Shown here: positions 53,686 to 64,000 of the stretch, piece by piece
How the letters are laid out: every line of letters begins with the position of its first letter
Numbering within the stretch: the stretch's first letter is position 1
Program-made: the position numbers and the translations under genes
The notes under the pieces: generated by a model
Databases searched by the model: none
The model's input: the letters and a program-made list of their open reading frames with translations, nothing else
What the model was told of the DNA's origin: nothing
Source: Cryptomeria japonica
Lineage: Eukaryota > Streptophyta > Pinopsida > Cupressales > Cupressaceae
Reading direction: 5' to 3'
DNA: 64,000 bases
Assembly: GCF_030272615.1 (NCBI RefSeq)
Contig: NC_081414.1
Span: 48,786,501 to 48,850,500 of the forward strand

Positions 53686-54350
53686 CTAAACTTGGTTCTT
53701 GGTCTGAACTGGCTTTCCTTTATCAGAACTATCATTCTTATCATTCTTATCATCTGAATCATATTCAGAGCATCTAGGCTTATACTCATTACCTTCATCA
53801 ACTTTGACATTAGCCCTCTCAACTATCTTCCTCAATCTCTTATTATAGCACCGATAGGCCTTTCTTTTAGTAGAATAGCCAAGAGATATTTCAAAACTAC
53901 TCAAGATTCTACACTTCCCAATCATGAGTTGAATATCATATCCCTTGTTAACCATCTATCCAACACTCAGAAGATTATGCTTTAGCCCTTCTACATACAA
54001 GAGATCATCAATATTATGCTTACCATTAAGAGAAATAAAACCTCTACCATGGATTATACCAGCTTTGTCATCAACAAACCTAACAACACCACCATCATAC
54101 TTTTCCAAGATCACAAACTTTTTTTTATCACCTATCATATGATGAGAGCATCTGCTATCAATCTCCCATTCTAATCTTTTTCTTCAATTTGTGTAGCCAA
54201 AGCTCTTTCCTCATTAATGCAACTAGTAGAATTAGTAGGTATTGGATCATCTTCCTTAATAGCTATAAACACCCATTCATTATCACTTAAATATCCTTTG
54301 TTATATTCATCATCTATCACACCTTCATCAGAAGCATACTAACATCTCTT
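53686..54350 (-). pseudogene. S2 protease, pre-integrase segment and integrase C-terminal remnant
   Basis: A degenerate protease site reads EIDSRCSHHMIGDKKKF, where the usual D-S-G is D-S-R, so the protease is probably inactive. GFISLNGKHNIDDLLYVEG and LKHNLLSVG (pre-integrase) follow. The frame then runs within about 20 codons into FEISLGYSTKRKAYRCYNKR, the far C-terminal integrase segment. The zinc domain and DDE core, about 300 codons, are missing. Confidence 0.85.
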
Positions 54351-55265
54351 CTAAAATTTAGGCTTGTAAGTTTTCTTAGGAACTCTTTTTGGACACCTTG
54401 AAGAAAAATTCCCTATCTTATTGCATGAAAAATATTTAAGAGGCAACTTTCCTTCATACTTATCGGCTCCCTTAGGCAATCTCCTAGAAATCAACGCTTC
54501 TAGCTCCTTAAGCTCTCGCTCTTCTTCTTCAATTTCTTTCATCTCTTTCTCATATCTAGATATCCTTCTTGAAGAACTTTCACCTGAATCAAAGCTTTGC
54601 TTGTCCTTTCCGGAAACAGTGGCTTTGAATGCAAATTCTACCTAAGGAAGAGAATTACCAAATTCAGTCAATTCAAAAGATGACAACTTACCAATAAACA
54701 GGTCTCTATTCACATCAGTCATGGTTCGAATCTTGTCCATAGCAGCAACTTTATGTTTGTAGGATGTAGGCAAGGATCTGAGAACTTTAGCAACAATATT
54801 TGATTCTTCCAACTTTCCACTGACACGTCTGATATTGCACACTAGTTCATTCACCTTCTGGATGAAAGAAGTAATGTTTTCATCTTCTCCCATCTTCAAC
54901 ATCTCATACTTCCCTTTCAAACTCTGCAACTTAGCAATCTTCACATAGTTGGCACCTTCATATAGGGTTTCCAACTTCTTCCCAATCTCATGAGCAGTCT
55001 TCAATTCTATAACATTTGTCATTTCTGAATCAGTCAGAGTACTCAACAATGCTTCCTTAGCCCTGATATTGTATTGAACTTCCTTAATCTCATATGGAGT
55101 TGAAGGACCATTTGCAGGAATAATATATTTGGCTTTAGTAACTTTCTAGTAATCTTCACCAATGCATCTCAAGTGACACTCCATTCGGTTCTTCCAAAGA
55201 GAATAATTTGTTCCATCAAATCTCAGACTCTCCTTCTTTTAAGTCGTCATCCCAGATCACCTCAA
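54351..55265 (-). pseudogene. S2 Gag (copia type) with decayed zinc knuckle
   Basis: The minus strand from about 55.26 kb reads LRFDGTNYSLWKNRMECHLR, a typical copia Gag N-terminus. The ORF 55049-54642 has MTNVIELKTAHEIGKKLETL, LQSLKGKYEMLKMGEDENIT and VAKVLRSLPTSYKHKVAAMD. After a stop at 54642 it continues with an acidic coiled-coil-like part and YFSCNKIGNFSSRC, a CCHC knuckle with its first Cys and its His changed. It then ends KKTYKPKF at 54351. Gag would package RNA; this copy is broken. Confidence 0.88.
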
Positions 55266-55290
55266 GTTGTTAAAATTCTTTGGAGGAACT

Positions 55291-55305
55291 CGCTCTGATA
55301 TCAAC
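55291..55305 (-). other. S2 primer-binding site
   Basis: The minus strand GTTGATATCAGAGCG follows the 5' LTR. It matches the initiator-Met site TTGGTATCAGAGC with one G to A change. Confidence 0.85.
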
Positions 55306-56668
55306 TAATGAAAATAGGGCACACAATGGAGAGGGGGGGTGAATCAGTTGTCACTAAAACTTACAACTTACTTTAATCTCATATATGATAATTAACAGTG
55401 GAAGCATAAATCAACTAAATAATATGAACACACATAAAACCAAGATTTTTGATGTGGAAAACCCAGTCAAGGGAAAAACCACGGTGGGAACCTACCCAAA
55501 ATATGATGATACCCTGTTAGAAGTATATGAATTATTACAATGGGGAATGTACATGCATTCAGGCACACTGCCTAGAGCTCACTGCTTAAAAACAACAAAG
55601 GGCAACAACCCTGGGAAGACTCACTATCTTACAAACACATTTGGATTACATTCAAAAGATCATGAACTGATATAATACCATCTCCTAATGCTTGGTTCCA
55701 GTTCTAGTTAAGCACATATAAGTTCTTCTTCTCACACTTCTTCTCGGCCTCCAAAAGATCAATACATTATTTGCACATACACTCATCCATGACACACTCA
55801 ATTACAATGATAATATATTTATTTATACAAGACATCAACCTTGGATCAATATCATCAAGGACGGCTCAAAACATATCTCTCAATTACAAAAATATAACTA
55901 TACATGCTACAATATCACATGCGGACCAAAAAAATGTCGACTAAGACATAACATGGACCTAAATCACCATGTCGAATATGAAACACCTCCAATAATTATA
56001 TCTCGAACATCCATAACACGCTACAATCATCATGTCAGCCAAAAACATGAAGAACACCACCGAACTGAAGAAAATCATCAATAACGTACTCATCGATTAA
56101 TGTGAACCACCAAAATGAATAACACATGATTTAGAAACATCCACAAGCATCATGAATTACCATAATAACATCCACACCAACACAAATGACTAGAATCATC
56201 ATTATCATCATATCGAACTTCAAGAACATTAACTAAAGTGACTGTCAACTTGGAAAAATCACTTGCAGAGCTCCAAACTATGAACCACTTGAATTGAGGA
56301 CACACATCAATATCCCAAACATAATTCCAAATCCTCAAACCAAGATATCATAATGCGGAGCAATGTAGATCAAAATGTTGAACATTAGCAATACTAAACA
56401 ACAAAAAAATTGGCCACAACACAGATACTCATCACTCACTTAAATCTTCATGCAGACCTCTGACACTTGCACTGAATGAACTAGAGATATCACTCTACAA
56501 ACCCTTTAATCCACAAACACTGATCATCAATATACAACATAAACCAACTAACTGAAGTTTACTGCATCACTACACTAGACAAAGAAAATATGTTGACATG
56601 AATGACAACACATTTGTCAGATAACATTAGAGCACATATTTGCAACATACCAACAACAATATCCAACA
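55306..56668 (-). repeat. 5' LTR of S2
   Basis: It matches 50259-51623 along its length, with scattered substitutions. The minus 5' end is TGTTGGATATTGTTG. Confidence 0.9.
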
Positions 56669-57014
56669 AGGTATATAAAATGAGAAAATACTAGAGAGGT
56701 GGTTAGAGGCAAATTAAGAGATGAATGACAAGTGTCATAGAGGGAAAAAGCTAGTGAATCAATTAATAAAATACAGATCTATTTAATTAATAGAAGAAGT
56801 GAGACCAATTAAATAAATAAAATATTTATTTAATTTAGGGAAAGGACAATTTAAATAAATAAAAATATTTATTTAAATGAGGAAAGGTTAGAAGAGGATA
56901 AATGAATTAATTAAATAAATAAAAATATATTTAATTAATAGAAGGCTTAGGATAAAATAATTAACTAAATAAAATATTTGTTTAATTAGGCTAGGACAAT
57001 TCTAGGTGTCTACG

Positions 57015-57061
57015 TTTTGCCCCTCTTTAAGACAATGCATCTTGTCGTGTTAGCTCGAAGA
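57015..57061 (-). other. T3 PPT with decayed hairpin
   Basis: Minus-strand AAAGAGGGGCAAAA precedes the LTR. The hairpin arms at 57024-57038 and 57047-57061 align with those of T2 but have about six mismatches. Confidence 0.65.
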
Positions 57062-57288
57062 AGATAAGATTAACGGATACAACATTTACCCTAGGTAAGG
57101 AAGACGACATGTCGCCTTTTAGAGATTGGGTAAATTTTTTTCAAAAAATTGCAAACAATCTCTCGAAAAGAAAGAAAGGCTAGAAGGGACAAGGATAAGA
57201 CGACATGTTTTGACGGGTGAAAAGGAAGGATCAACGTACAAGAAAATGACAGTGGGAGGCAAGCAGAGCCAATTAGGGTTTCACAACC

Positions 57289-57296
57289 TATATATA
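57289..57296 (+). promoter_or_regulatory. TATA box of the T3 antisense PMD gene
   Basis: TATATATA lies 180 bases before the GT donor at 57470. The downstream segment ACATCCTCATTTTCATCC is shared with T2. Confidence 0.55.
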
Positions 57297-57469
57297 GCGG
57301 CCAAAGGGAGAAAACATCCTCATTTTCATCCATTTCCCTTGAGAGATTAGAGCAGAGAACATCCATAGAGCTTAGAAGAGCAGTCAAAAGTTGAGGAGAA
57401 ATGGGAGTGAAACTACACCGCTTCGATTGAGTCTGATGGTTTGAGTGGCATGTAGACATGGGCGAGTCT

Positions 57470-58296
57470 GTATGTACCTCAAACTTGCTTGGTGATTTTG
57501 CATTTAATGTGCATTTATTAGGCTAGAATGTAGGTTTAGACAAAAGTGCAAAATCGATGCTTAGGGTTTTGAATGCATCTATGTCTGTTTAGGGTGTGTA
57601 TATGATGTGACAACACATATAGGTCAAATAAAACTGTGTATATGATTATAATCATGTTTATGCAAAGTATTTTTGCATTTGTGATTTTAGGTCGCGTATA
57701 GGATATTCTAATGTGCATGTTGCAGAACAACGCCATGTATATGTGCAAATCGCATGTGTGCAAGATAAAATTGTGTTTGTGTAGTTATAGTGCGTATAGG
57801 TTTGGCTTTGGAATGCTTGTGTCTGGGAAGGCTAAAATCAACATTTTTGTGATAAACATACACTTTCAATTGGATAAATTATCAAGAGGATACACTCAGA
57901 CAAGTGCCTCAACTAGGATAGGGTAAAATCAGGGCAAGAATTAGCAACAATGTGATAAACATACACAACCAATTGGATAAACTGTCGAGATGATAAACTC
58001 AGACAAGTGCCCCTAGAAAGGATAAGATGCTAAGAAGATATAGAATAAGCCATCAAAATTATAAAATCTGGTGAGTGCTCTAGCAGGATAGGATAAAGAC
58101 TAAGTGCAATGTGATAAACATATACATTAATATGATGTAGCACCATGTGATAGACATAAGGACTACGAGGATAGAGCCTGATGAGAAGTACCATGTGATA
58201 AACATAAGCACCACTAGGCTAGGATAGGATAAACAACACTATATGACATACATGAGTACTACTAAGATTGATGCAATTGATTTGGTATGATTGCAG
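57470..58296 (+). other. Putative leader intron of the T3 antisense gene
   Basis: Donor GCGAGTCT|GTATGTACC, acceptor TGATTGCAG|GAGTATG, 827 bp. It contains degenerate TGTGATAAACATA repeats (57840-58250) and a segment AATTGGATAAA...GAGGATACACTCA shared with T2 (about 7270-7310). Confidence 0.5.
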
Positions 58297-60208
58297 GAGT
58301 ATGTAGCTTAATTGGAATCATGGGAGAGATTTCGTATGATGTAGAGGTTATGACCAAAGCTGACACCGGATGATCACATAGTGATAGAGGCCATGGGTTT
58401 GAGACATAGCATGTTCATGCTTGAGATTCGGGCAAACATAGAACTGCCGACTGCTTTTGCAGAGGGATGGCAATTCGAGATGTGCTCTTTTCATTTTCTA
58501 ACTAGCGAGATGTCAATCACTCTTGAGGATGTGTACAAGATATTGAGGATACCTATCATAGGAGAGATGGTCATCTATGATTGCGATGGGGATGTGGATG
58601 CTCTACAACAGATGTTTGGGGATCTAGATCTGGAGATCATGGAAGGACACTTGAGTTGGGAGGCTATGTACACTAGTGGGTATGCACTAGTTGTAGTGAT
58701 AACAGGGATTATCAGCGGGTTGTTATGTCATTCATGTATTGGCTACTAGATGGGGGAGAGCACCGAAGATTCTCATATGTTAGACGATGAGGTTTGCATG
58801 GGGACCATGTGTATTAGCACACCTATATAATGAGCTACACTATTTGTGTAGCTCAGTGGTTGTGGGATTGGTTGTGGGGTGACTCTAATACAGATTTGGG
58901 CCTATGAGTATATAGTTGTGACCAAGCCAATGCACTTCCGATTTAGAGGGCATGAGAAGTCTTATGCACATGTGTATGGTATGATCAATTCTCATCCATG
59001 ACTAGGGAAGTTGGAGTACTGTTGACGAGTGATATATGACACTGACATTGTGATATGGTGACCATACTTAGACTATGAGGTGTGGCTAGAGGATGAGACT
59101 GAGTTGCCATTTTGTTTTAGGACCAGATACTTGATTGGTCTGATGCCCTACATTTTGGATAGGTAGCTGGTGGATAGGATATCTAGGCAGTTTGGGAGAG
59201 TAAAATAGATGGCTCGAGGGTCTGGAGAGTTTGCTTGGATAGTTCGGGAGCAAGTAAACTGGGGTTGAATTTTGTCATATGATAATGCAGTTACAATGTT
59301 CCAGTCCCTTGTACCAATTCCATGGGATCTTTTGAGGGATGTGGTAGAGGTGGGTATTATGGCCAATTATGAGGCTTTTTTCCTTGCACATCTATTTCCA
59401 TGACTTACAGGACTAGGTGAGCCAACACCAGGGATTGATGATGAGTATGGTGGAGACAGATAGAGGAAGACATAGGAGTCAAAGGAGAAGGGGGGCTAGG
59501 AGGTAGTCCAAGGGAGAGAAGGAGGGGATGTTGGAGGCTGAGGGGGAGATGGAGGCTGAGGAGAGGGAGGACAAGACAGGGCAGGTAGACCATCGAGGCC
59601 ACTGACGAGTAGAGGAGGACAACTAGTGCAGGTTGCAGTATAGATATAGGGACAAATAGAGGATTCCCCATAGTAGGAGATGAGGGATGAGGGGATGGAG
59701 GAGGCTAGAGGTGGAGGGGATGAGGAGGGGGATGAGATTACTATACTTAGGGAGATTACCTAGGGAAAGACCAATGAGATCGAGGACCTGGAGAGAGAGG
59801 TGGCAAGACTGAGGAGGGAGCTGCGGGAGACTAGGGATGAGAGGGATAGGGCTATCGAGTTGTATACAACCACTGAGGAGACCATCTAGACTACTAGGGC
59901 AACTTAGCAGGGTGACTCAATAGCAGGATATGACTACTGCATCAGGGCTCGAGAGGAGACTGGGTATTGGAGGAGCCTATATGAGGAGTGCGATAGTTCC
60001 ACCTCACCTGAGGGGAGGCAACTATAGACAAGAATCTCGGTCTACTACAAAAGGAAGGGATAGGCAGAGGGCTTCTATTAGTGGAGTGATGGGACCAACA
60101 CCACCAACAAGATCAGTAGGAGGTGGGCAAAGACAAGATCTATGGGTTGGGCCTTTGGGAGCTAAGATTTTGTCAAGGCCTACCAACTCCGAGGGAAGAA
60201 GTTCATCA
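58297..60208 (+). pseudogene. T3 antisense gene: PMD protein with coiled-coil tail
   Basis: The longest clean piece is 58381-58749: EAMGLRHSMFMLEIRANIEL, FAEGWQFEMCSFHF, MSITLEDVYKILRIPIIGE and HLSWEAMYTSGYALVVVITG. Later plus-strand pieces continue the PMD with many stops. They are followed by an acidic, Gly/Glu/Arg-rich stretch (59.45-59.75 kb) and a coiled-coil-like segment (EIEDLEREVARLRRELRETR). GYWRSLYEE and then, in a shifted frame (59930-60211), SGVMGPTPPTRS come next, matching the T1 tail. The three copies show the full domain order: PMD, charged Gly-rich linker, coiled coil, SGGVMGP tail. Function in the element is unknown. Confidence 0.72.
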
Positions 60209-62086
60209 TAGCTCTCTTTGCTATTTTATATTAGTTTTTGTATGATGATGCAGACACATTTGGGTGATTTTGTAGTCATATGATTTTTTGGCATCCTTGT
60301 ATCATGACACATTATTTTTTGATATATATGCGAGATGATCTTTTTTTGGTAGTGATGATATGCATGTGTCCTTCTGTGACACATTTATGATATTTGATTC
60401 TATATGTTTATGATGTCTATTATGATGATGCATTTTATTCTATAAGTGATGATTCTATGTGCATATGATGTATGATGTGATATGAGGTAGATGATCCTAT
60501 GATGCGATGAAATGCATTTTTTTATTTTTTTTATATGTTTATGCTATGCATGATGATGTAATATTCCTATTTATGAAGATGCAAATTTTCTACATTATGA
60601 TGATATATGATGGATGCAATATGATAATGATATCTATATAATGTGCTAACAAGTGGTGTGTGTAGGATGTGATGCTATATGTACATGCTCGTGATATGAT
60701 ATATGTAGTTAATCTATTGATATGCAAGATGTATGCAATTATTATTTCTATGTTATGATATACATGGTGTATACTATTATGTGATGTTGCAGACTACATG
60801 AAATGCAAATGTTTTTGGTTTGTCATTATACTCAATCATGTGATTTCAGACTACATAGGAAAGGGAAAGGATGATAGAGGACACACAAGAAAGGGGGATG
60901 GAAGGTAGAAAATATGAAGGTGAATGAGCTTGTTGTGCTATTATAATCAATGAGCTTATGATGGAAAATGTATTGTGACCATCAAGATATAGGTTAGACC
61001 TAGATAGTCATCATATCATTTGCATGGAGATCAGATAGTCGCAAACAAGGAATGCCCCAGTTCACACTAGACTCATAATGTTCTCACATCCTTGGATGAG
61101 CCATAGTATTACTAAGAGACAATCCACAACCTACAAATAGGTGAATGCACCCCATCCTCGCCTTTCTAGTCAAAGACATCCTGGAGATAAAATCTCTAGT
61201 CAGAGACATCCTAGAAAAGCTAAAAGACATGTCACCATAGAAAATAAAATCAAATACTTGACACTAGCATAAACTGAAATCCTCAAGTTATAAGTGTATA
61301 TTGCCACATATGTTAACATGTTTGATATGATCACAATGTTTTTATCCCAATAAAGGACATATAATGCTAAAAAACCCTTTTGTAGTCAAAGTCTACCGAA
61401 AGATTGATCTGTTGAAAGCTCACTATTTCTTGTGTCTCATTTGAAACTATCTTACTCCATGAAATTGATACTTTATTATGGAGAAGAGAAATTTTTTTAT
61501 TGTAGATTAGCGGTACAAGTGATCTTTTATTGTGGATTATATAGGAAAAGAAAGAGGGAATGCAAAGATGATACTTCTCAACACATGCGATGCCAAGGTT
61601 CCACTTCCATCACTAGGCTTAGGATATTCCCTCAGTTATAGATAGGACCTGATTTATTATGGGTGAAGGGAAAGAGTGGAAAAGGGGTTTATTATGGATG
61701 ACAAACCAATCTTAGGTAGATCAATAACATGCCATGATAAGAATGGGCAAGTTTATTATGGAATGATAGGATATGAGTGTGTGCAAAATGAAAAGGATGA
61801 ACTAAATCCTGAAGGGAGGAGCAAAAGTTTCTACACATGGCACCGGTAACCCAATTTTTAGCATGGTACTTGTTCAGGGCACCACTGAAGTGGTTTTCAA
61901 TATTGGATGAATTTATTTCTCTTTACTTTTTTTTTTTTTCAATTTTTTCTGTCACAAGGCACTTGTTTGCTAGGTTTTCACCAAAGTGATGATTGTTTTT
62001 TTGATTTTTTTGTATTTTTGATATTTTTAAAATTTTTTTTTGTATTTTTGATATTTTTGTATTTTTTATTAGGATACTATGAAAAG
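60209..62086. other. T3 region between antisense gene and integrase, no gene
   Basis: 60290-60800 is ATGATG-rich low complexity. 60830-61260 matches T2 8600-9020. 61465-61760 has six TTTATTRTGGA-like words. 61920-62060 is T-rich (GTATTTTTGATATTTTT). There is no credible ORF. Confidence 0.6.
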
Positions 62087-63110
62087 CTATGTATAAAACC
62101 TGCAAAGGTGATTGTTGTTGATAGGATCATAGATTGTTGTGATGACATAAGGCTCAAGCCAGTTTGATTCAAACTTACCCCTTTTCTTTTTGTCTTGTTG
62201 ATTTTTAGGGTTTTCTTTTAGGGCTAAGTCACTCACCTCAAATGTGTGAGGATTTACTCTATGATTGTAGCTGTGACTCATACATTGTTGATATGCTTTG
62301 AAATGATTGAATGTAGTTTGTTGACACTCATCTAACAATTCTGAATCTTGCAAGTGGGAGACTCTATAGCCTTTGTCACTAATAAGATCGCGTAAGGATA
62401 CTCATAAAGATGGTAAATCGATCTCAATGGGCAAGATGGATTCAACACCATAAACAAGTGAGTAGGAAGTAGCTCTAGTGGGTGTGCAAACACTTGTGAA
62501 ATAGGCCGATAGTGTTGGATTGAGTTGGACATGCCAGTTACAGCCAGTGTCATTGACTGCCTTTTTGAGGATTATGAGGATAGTTTTGTTAGATGCCTCG
62601 ACTTGATCGTTACCCTGGGGGTAATATGGAGTGGAAAAGCAGTGATGGATATGGCTTTGGTCATAAAGTTCATGAACATCCTGATTCTTGAATGGACACC
62701 CATTATTTGTGGCAATGGAAAGGGGAACACCATAGCGACAAATGATATAGTTGAGGATAAAAGTTACGATTTGCTTTTTGGTGACTTGGGTGAGAAGAAC
62801 AACCTCAATGCACTTTCTGAAATACTCCACAAATGTGATAATAAAAATATAGTTGTTGGAAGATGGAGGGTGAATCTTGCCCACGAGATTGAGTCCCCAC
62901 TGACAAAAGGGCCATGGAGTAGCGATCGGTTGAAGGTCTTGTGCTAGTGCATGAATAAGATCTCCATGAATTTGACACTAATATTTTCTGACAAAAAGGT
63001 ATGAGTCCTTTTCCATAGTAGGCTAGTAGTATCCAATCCTCATGAGTTTCTTAGATAAGATTGGACCACTAGAGTGAGCACCACATATACCTTTGTGAAC
63101 TTCACGTAAT
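62087..63110 (-). pseudogene. T3 integrase, catalytic aspartates changed
   Basis: The minus strand has the zinc region (EVHKGICGAH, then a damaged Cys pair, KYxCQIHGD) and the core QWGLNLVGKIHPPSSNN, where the catalytic Asp is Asn. IATNNGCPFKNQDVHELYD also has Asn for the second Asp, while the Glu in GNDQVEASNK is kept. The C-terminal part has NHRVNPHTFEVSDLALKENP and ends HLCRFYT. The main ORF is 62884-62402, with stops around it. T1 keeps both Asp residues. The enzyme would be dead even without the stops. Confidence 0.88.
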
Positions 63111-64000
63111 ATAATTTGAGCTTCATCACTTTCTAAACATATAAGGAGAGTACCATCTAGACCTCGTCAGTAAAGGGTGTCAGCTATGATGGCATAATGG
63201 GTGGATTGACAAATAAAGGTACAACACTAATTATTGGAAAGGTCAGGTGGAAGAGTCTTGTCACGGAGGTAAGTGAAAATGTTACCATACTAAGGGAAAT
63301 TAGGACCAACAACACATATCATTTCTGTAGAAGAGATCTCATATGTAGGGACCAAAAGATTATCCACCAAGAACTCATAGAAGTCTCATTCTATGGCATG
63401 TCAATCAAAGAATAAATAGTAGCCATGGAATCTGTCGCTCGATTGTTATCACTTGGGATTTGTTCAAAGACTATCTCTGCAAAGTATTGTTTAAAATTAT
63501 CCATCATTTTCTTGTATGGCATTAGATTTTCATCCTTAGTCTAGTAATCATCATTTGCTTGGTGAATCACAAGTTGAGAGTCCTCAAAAATATGAAGTTC
63601 TTGGATCTTCCACTAAACTGCAATCTATAGTCTTCTTGTTAATGCATCATACTCTGCTATGTTATTTATGCAAGGGAATGATAATCAATATGATTTAGGA
63701 ATGGAATCCCCTTGAGGTATGATGAAGTGTATACCCATTCTTGCTCCTTGCTCTATATATGAACAATCAAAATATAGCTACCAAAGTCTTGAGTTTGTTA
63801 ATGTAAAAATGGATTCATCCAGAAACTCTGAGACAATAGGAGTCTTGTCGACCATAGGTGCATCTACAAGTTGGTCTACAATATCTTGTCCTTTAATGTC
63901 TTTTTTGTTCGCATATTCAATATCAAATTCACTCAACATCAAGACCCATTTATCCAATTTGTTTGTAAGAGTTGTCTTGTTGAGTAAGTATTTTAATGGG
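63111..64000 (-). pseudogene. T3 archaeal-type RNase H and end of RNase H
   Basis: From the window edge the minus strand reads PLKYLLNKTTLTNKLDKWVL and MLSEFDIEY (end of the Ty3 RNase H). The second RNase H follows: YFDCSYIEQGARMG, NNIAEYDAL, FEDSQLVIHQAND and NNRATDSMATI. The Gly next to the first Asp is Cys and GDS is EDS. Several stops are present. The RT would continue beyond 64000. Confidence 0.85.

Larger units (their letters stand above)
50259..56668 (-). mobile_element. S2: Sirevirus/copia element inside the T3 LTR, TSD AGGTA
   Basis: It is 6410 bp with TSD AGGTA at 50254-50258 and 56669-56673. LTRs are about 1365 bp. The PBS is initiator-Met-like and AAAGGGGGAG tracts lie before the 3' LTR. 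The minus-strand order is gag, protease, RT, RNase H (copia order). The integrase core has been deleted and many stops are present, so it is defective. There is no env-like ORF between RNase H and the PPT. Confidence 0.9.
49833..57014 (-). repeat. 3' LTR of T3, split by S2
   Basis: 49833-50258 and 56674-57014 together give about 767 bp that match the T2 LTRs (start TGTATATGG, ACCCTAG segment, minus TATA near 50175-50182, TTAATTAAATAAATAAA block, end GGTGTCTAC). Confidence 0.88.
49833..64000 (-). mobile_element. T3: Tat-like gypsy element related to T2, 5' part beyond the window
   Basis: The 3' LTR (49833-57014, interrupted by S2), PPT, antisense PMD gene (plus strand), and minus-strand integrase and RNase H (62087-64000) are present. 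The LTR and antisense gene are homologous to T2, but T3 keeps pol and a longer PMD gene. RT, gag and the 5' LTR would lie beyond 64000. All coding parts have stops. Confidence 0.85.

Noticed and set aside
62525-62947. Plus-strand 140-codon ORF
   Set aside because: It is antisense to the T3 integrase, whose motifs are clear on the minus strand.

Overview
The window looks like intergenic DNA from a land plant with a large, retrotransposon-rich nuclear genome. A gymnosperm or another big-genome plant is plausible, but nothing here fixes the species. The DNA is AT-rich. Almost everything recognisable is LTR retrotransposon: Ty3/gypsy elements of Tat/Ogre type (gag, aspartic protease, G-patch, RT-RNase H, a second archaeal-type RNase H, integrase) and Ty1/copia elements of Sirevirus type (initiator-Met primer site, repeated AAAGGGGGAG polypurine tracts). 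I found no ordinary host gene, tRNA, rRNA or CRISPR array. Every pol gene carries stops, frameshifts or deletions, so no complete autonomous element is visible.

Layout. T1 (+, 1-30698) is a Tat-like element whose 5' LTR is cut by the window edge. In order it holds PBS, repeat-rich leader, leader ORF, gag, protease/G-patch, RT-RH, aRNH, IN, an antisense gene, PPT and 3' LTR (29288-30698). Inserted in it are T2 (-, 5819-17297), a deleted Tat-like element, and a solo LTR (23050-24539, TSD GTTTG). The LTR at 29288-30698 also serves as 5' LTR of a second truncated copy, T1b (30699-33571). T1b ends at a rearranged junction with T4 (-, about 33.7-48.7 kb), a gypsy element with its LTR at 47522-48715. 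T4 is split by a solo LTR (34020-35814, TSD CAATG) and by S1 (36984-44779, TSD GGGAA). S1 is a Sirevirus-like element with no pol but a very long unknown ORF, and its own LTR holds another solo LTR (42827-44067, TSD AAAAC). A GC-richer insertion with an unknown ORF lies in the T4 leader (about 45.2-46.8 kb). After a short palindrome-bearing and CT-rich spacer comes T3 (-, 49833 to beyond 64000), a relative of T2. Its 3' LTR is interrupted by the copia element S2 (50259-56668, TSD AGGTA).

The most interesting pattern is a shared antisense gene module in T1, T2 and T3. Just inside the 3' LTR, pointing away from it and against gag-pol, each element has a TATA-like box, a 5' exon of about 160-180 nt, a GT..AG intron of about 0.7-0.8 kb filled with element-specific tandem repeats, and an exon encoding a plant mobile domain (PMD, MAIN-like) protein. 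Antisense PMD ORFs are known in Tat-type elements. The conserved promoter/intron architecture, and the sharing of the intron repeat words with the sense 5' leader in T1, are what I would follow up.

The stops look like ageing damage (CGA to TGA, CAA to TAA, TGG to TAG), as expected for methylated, silenced retroelements.
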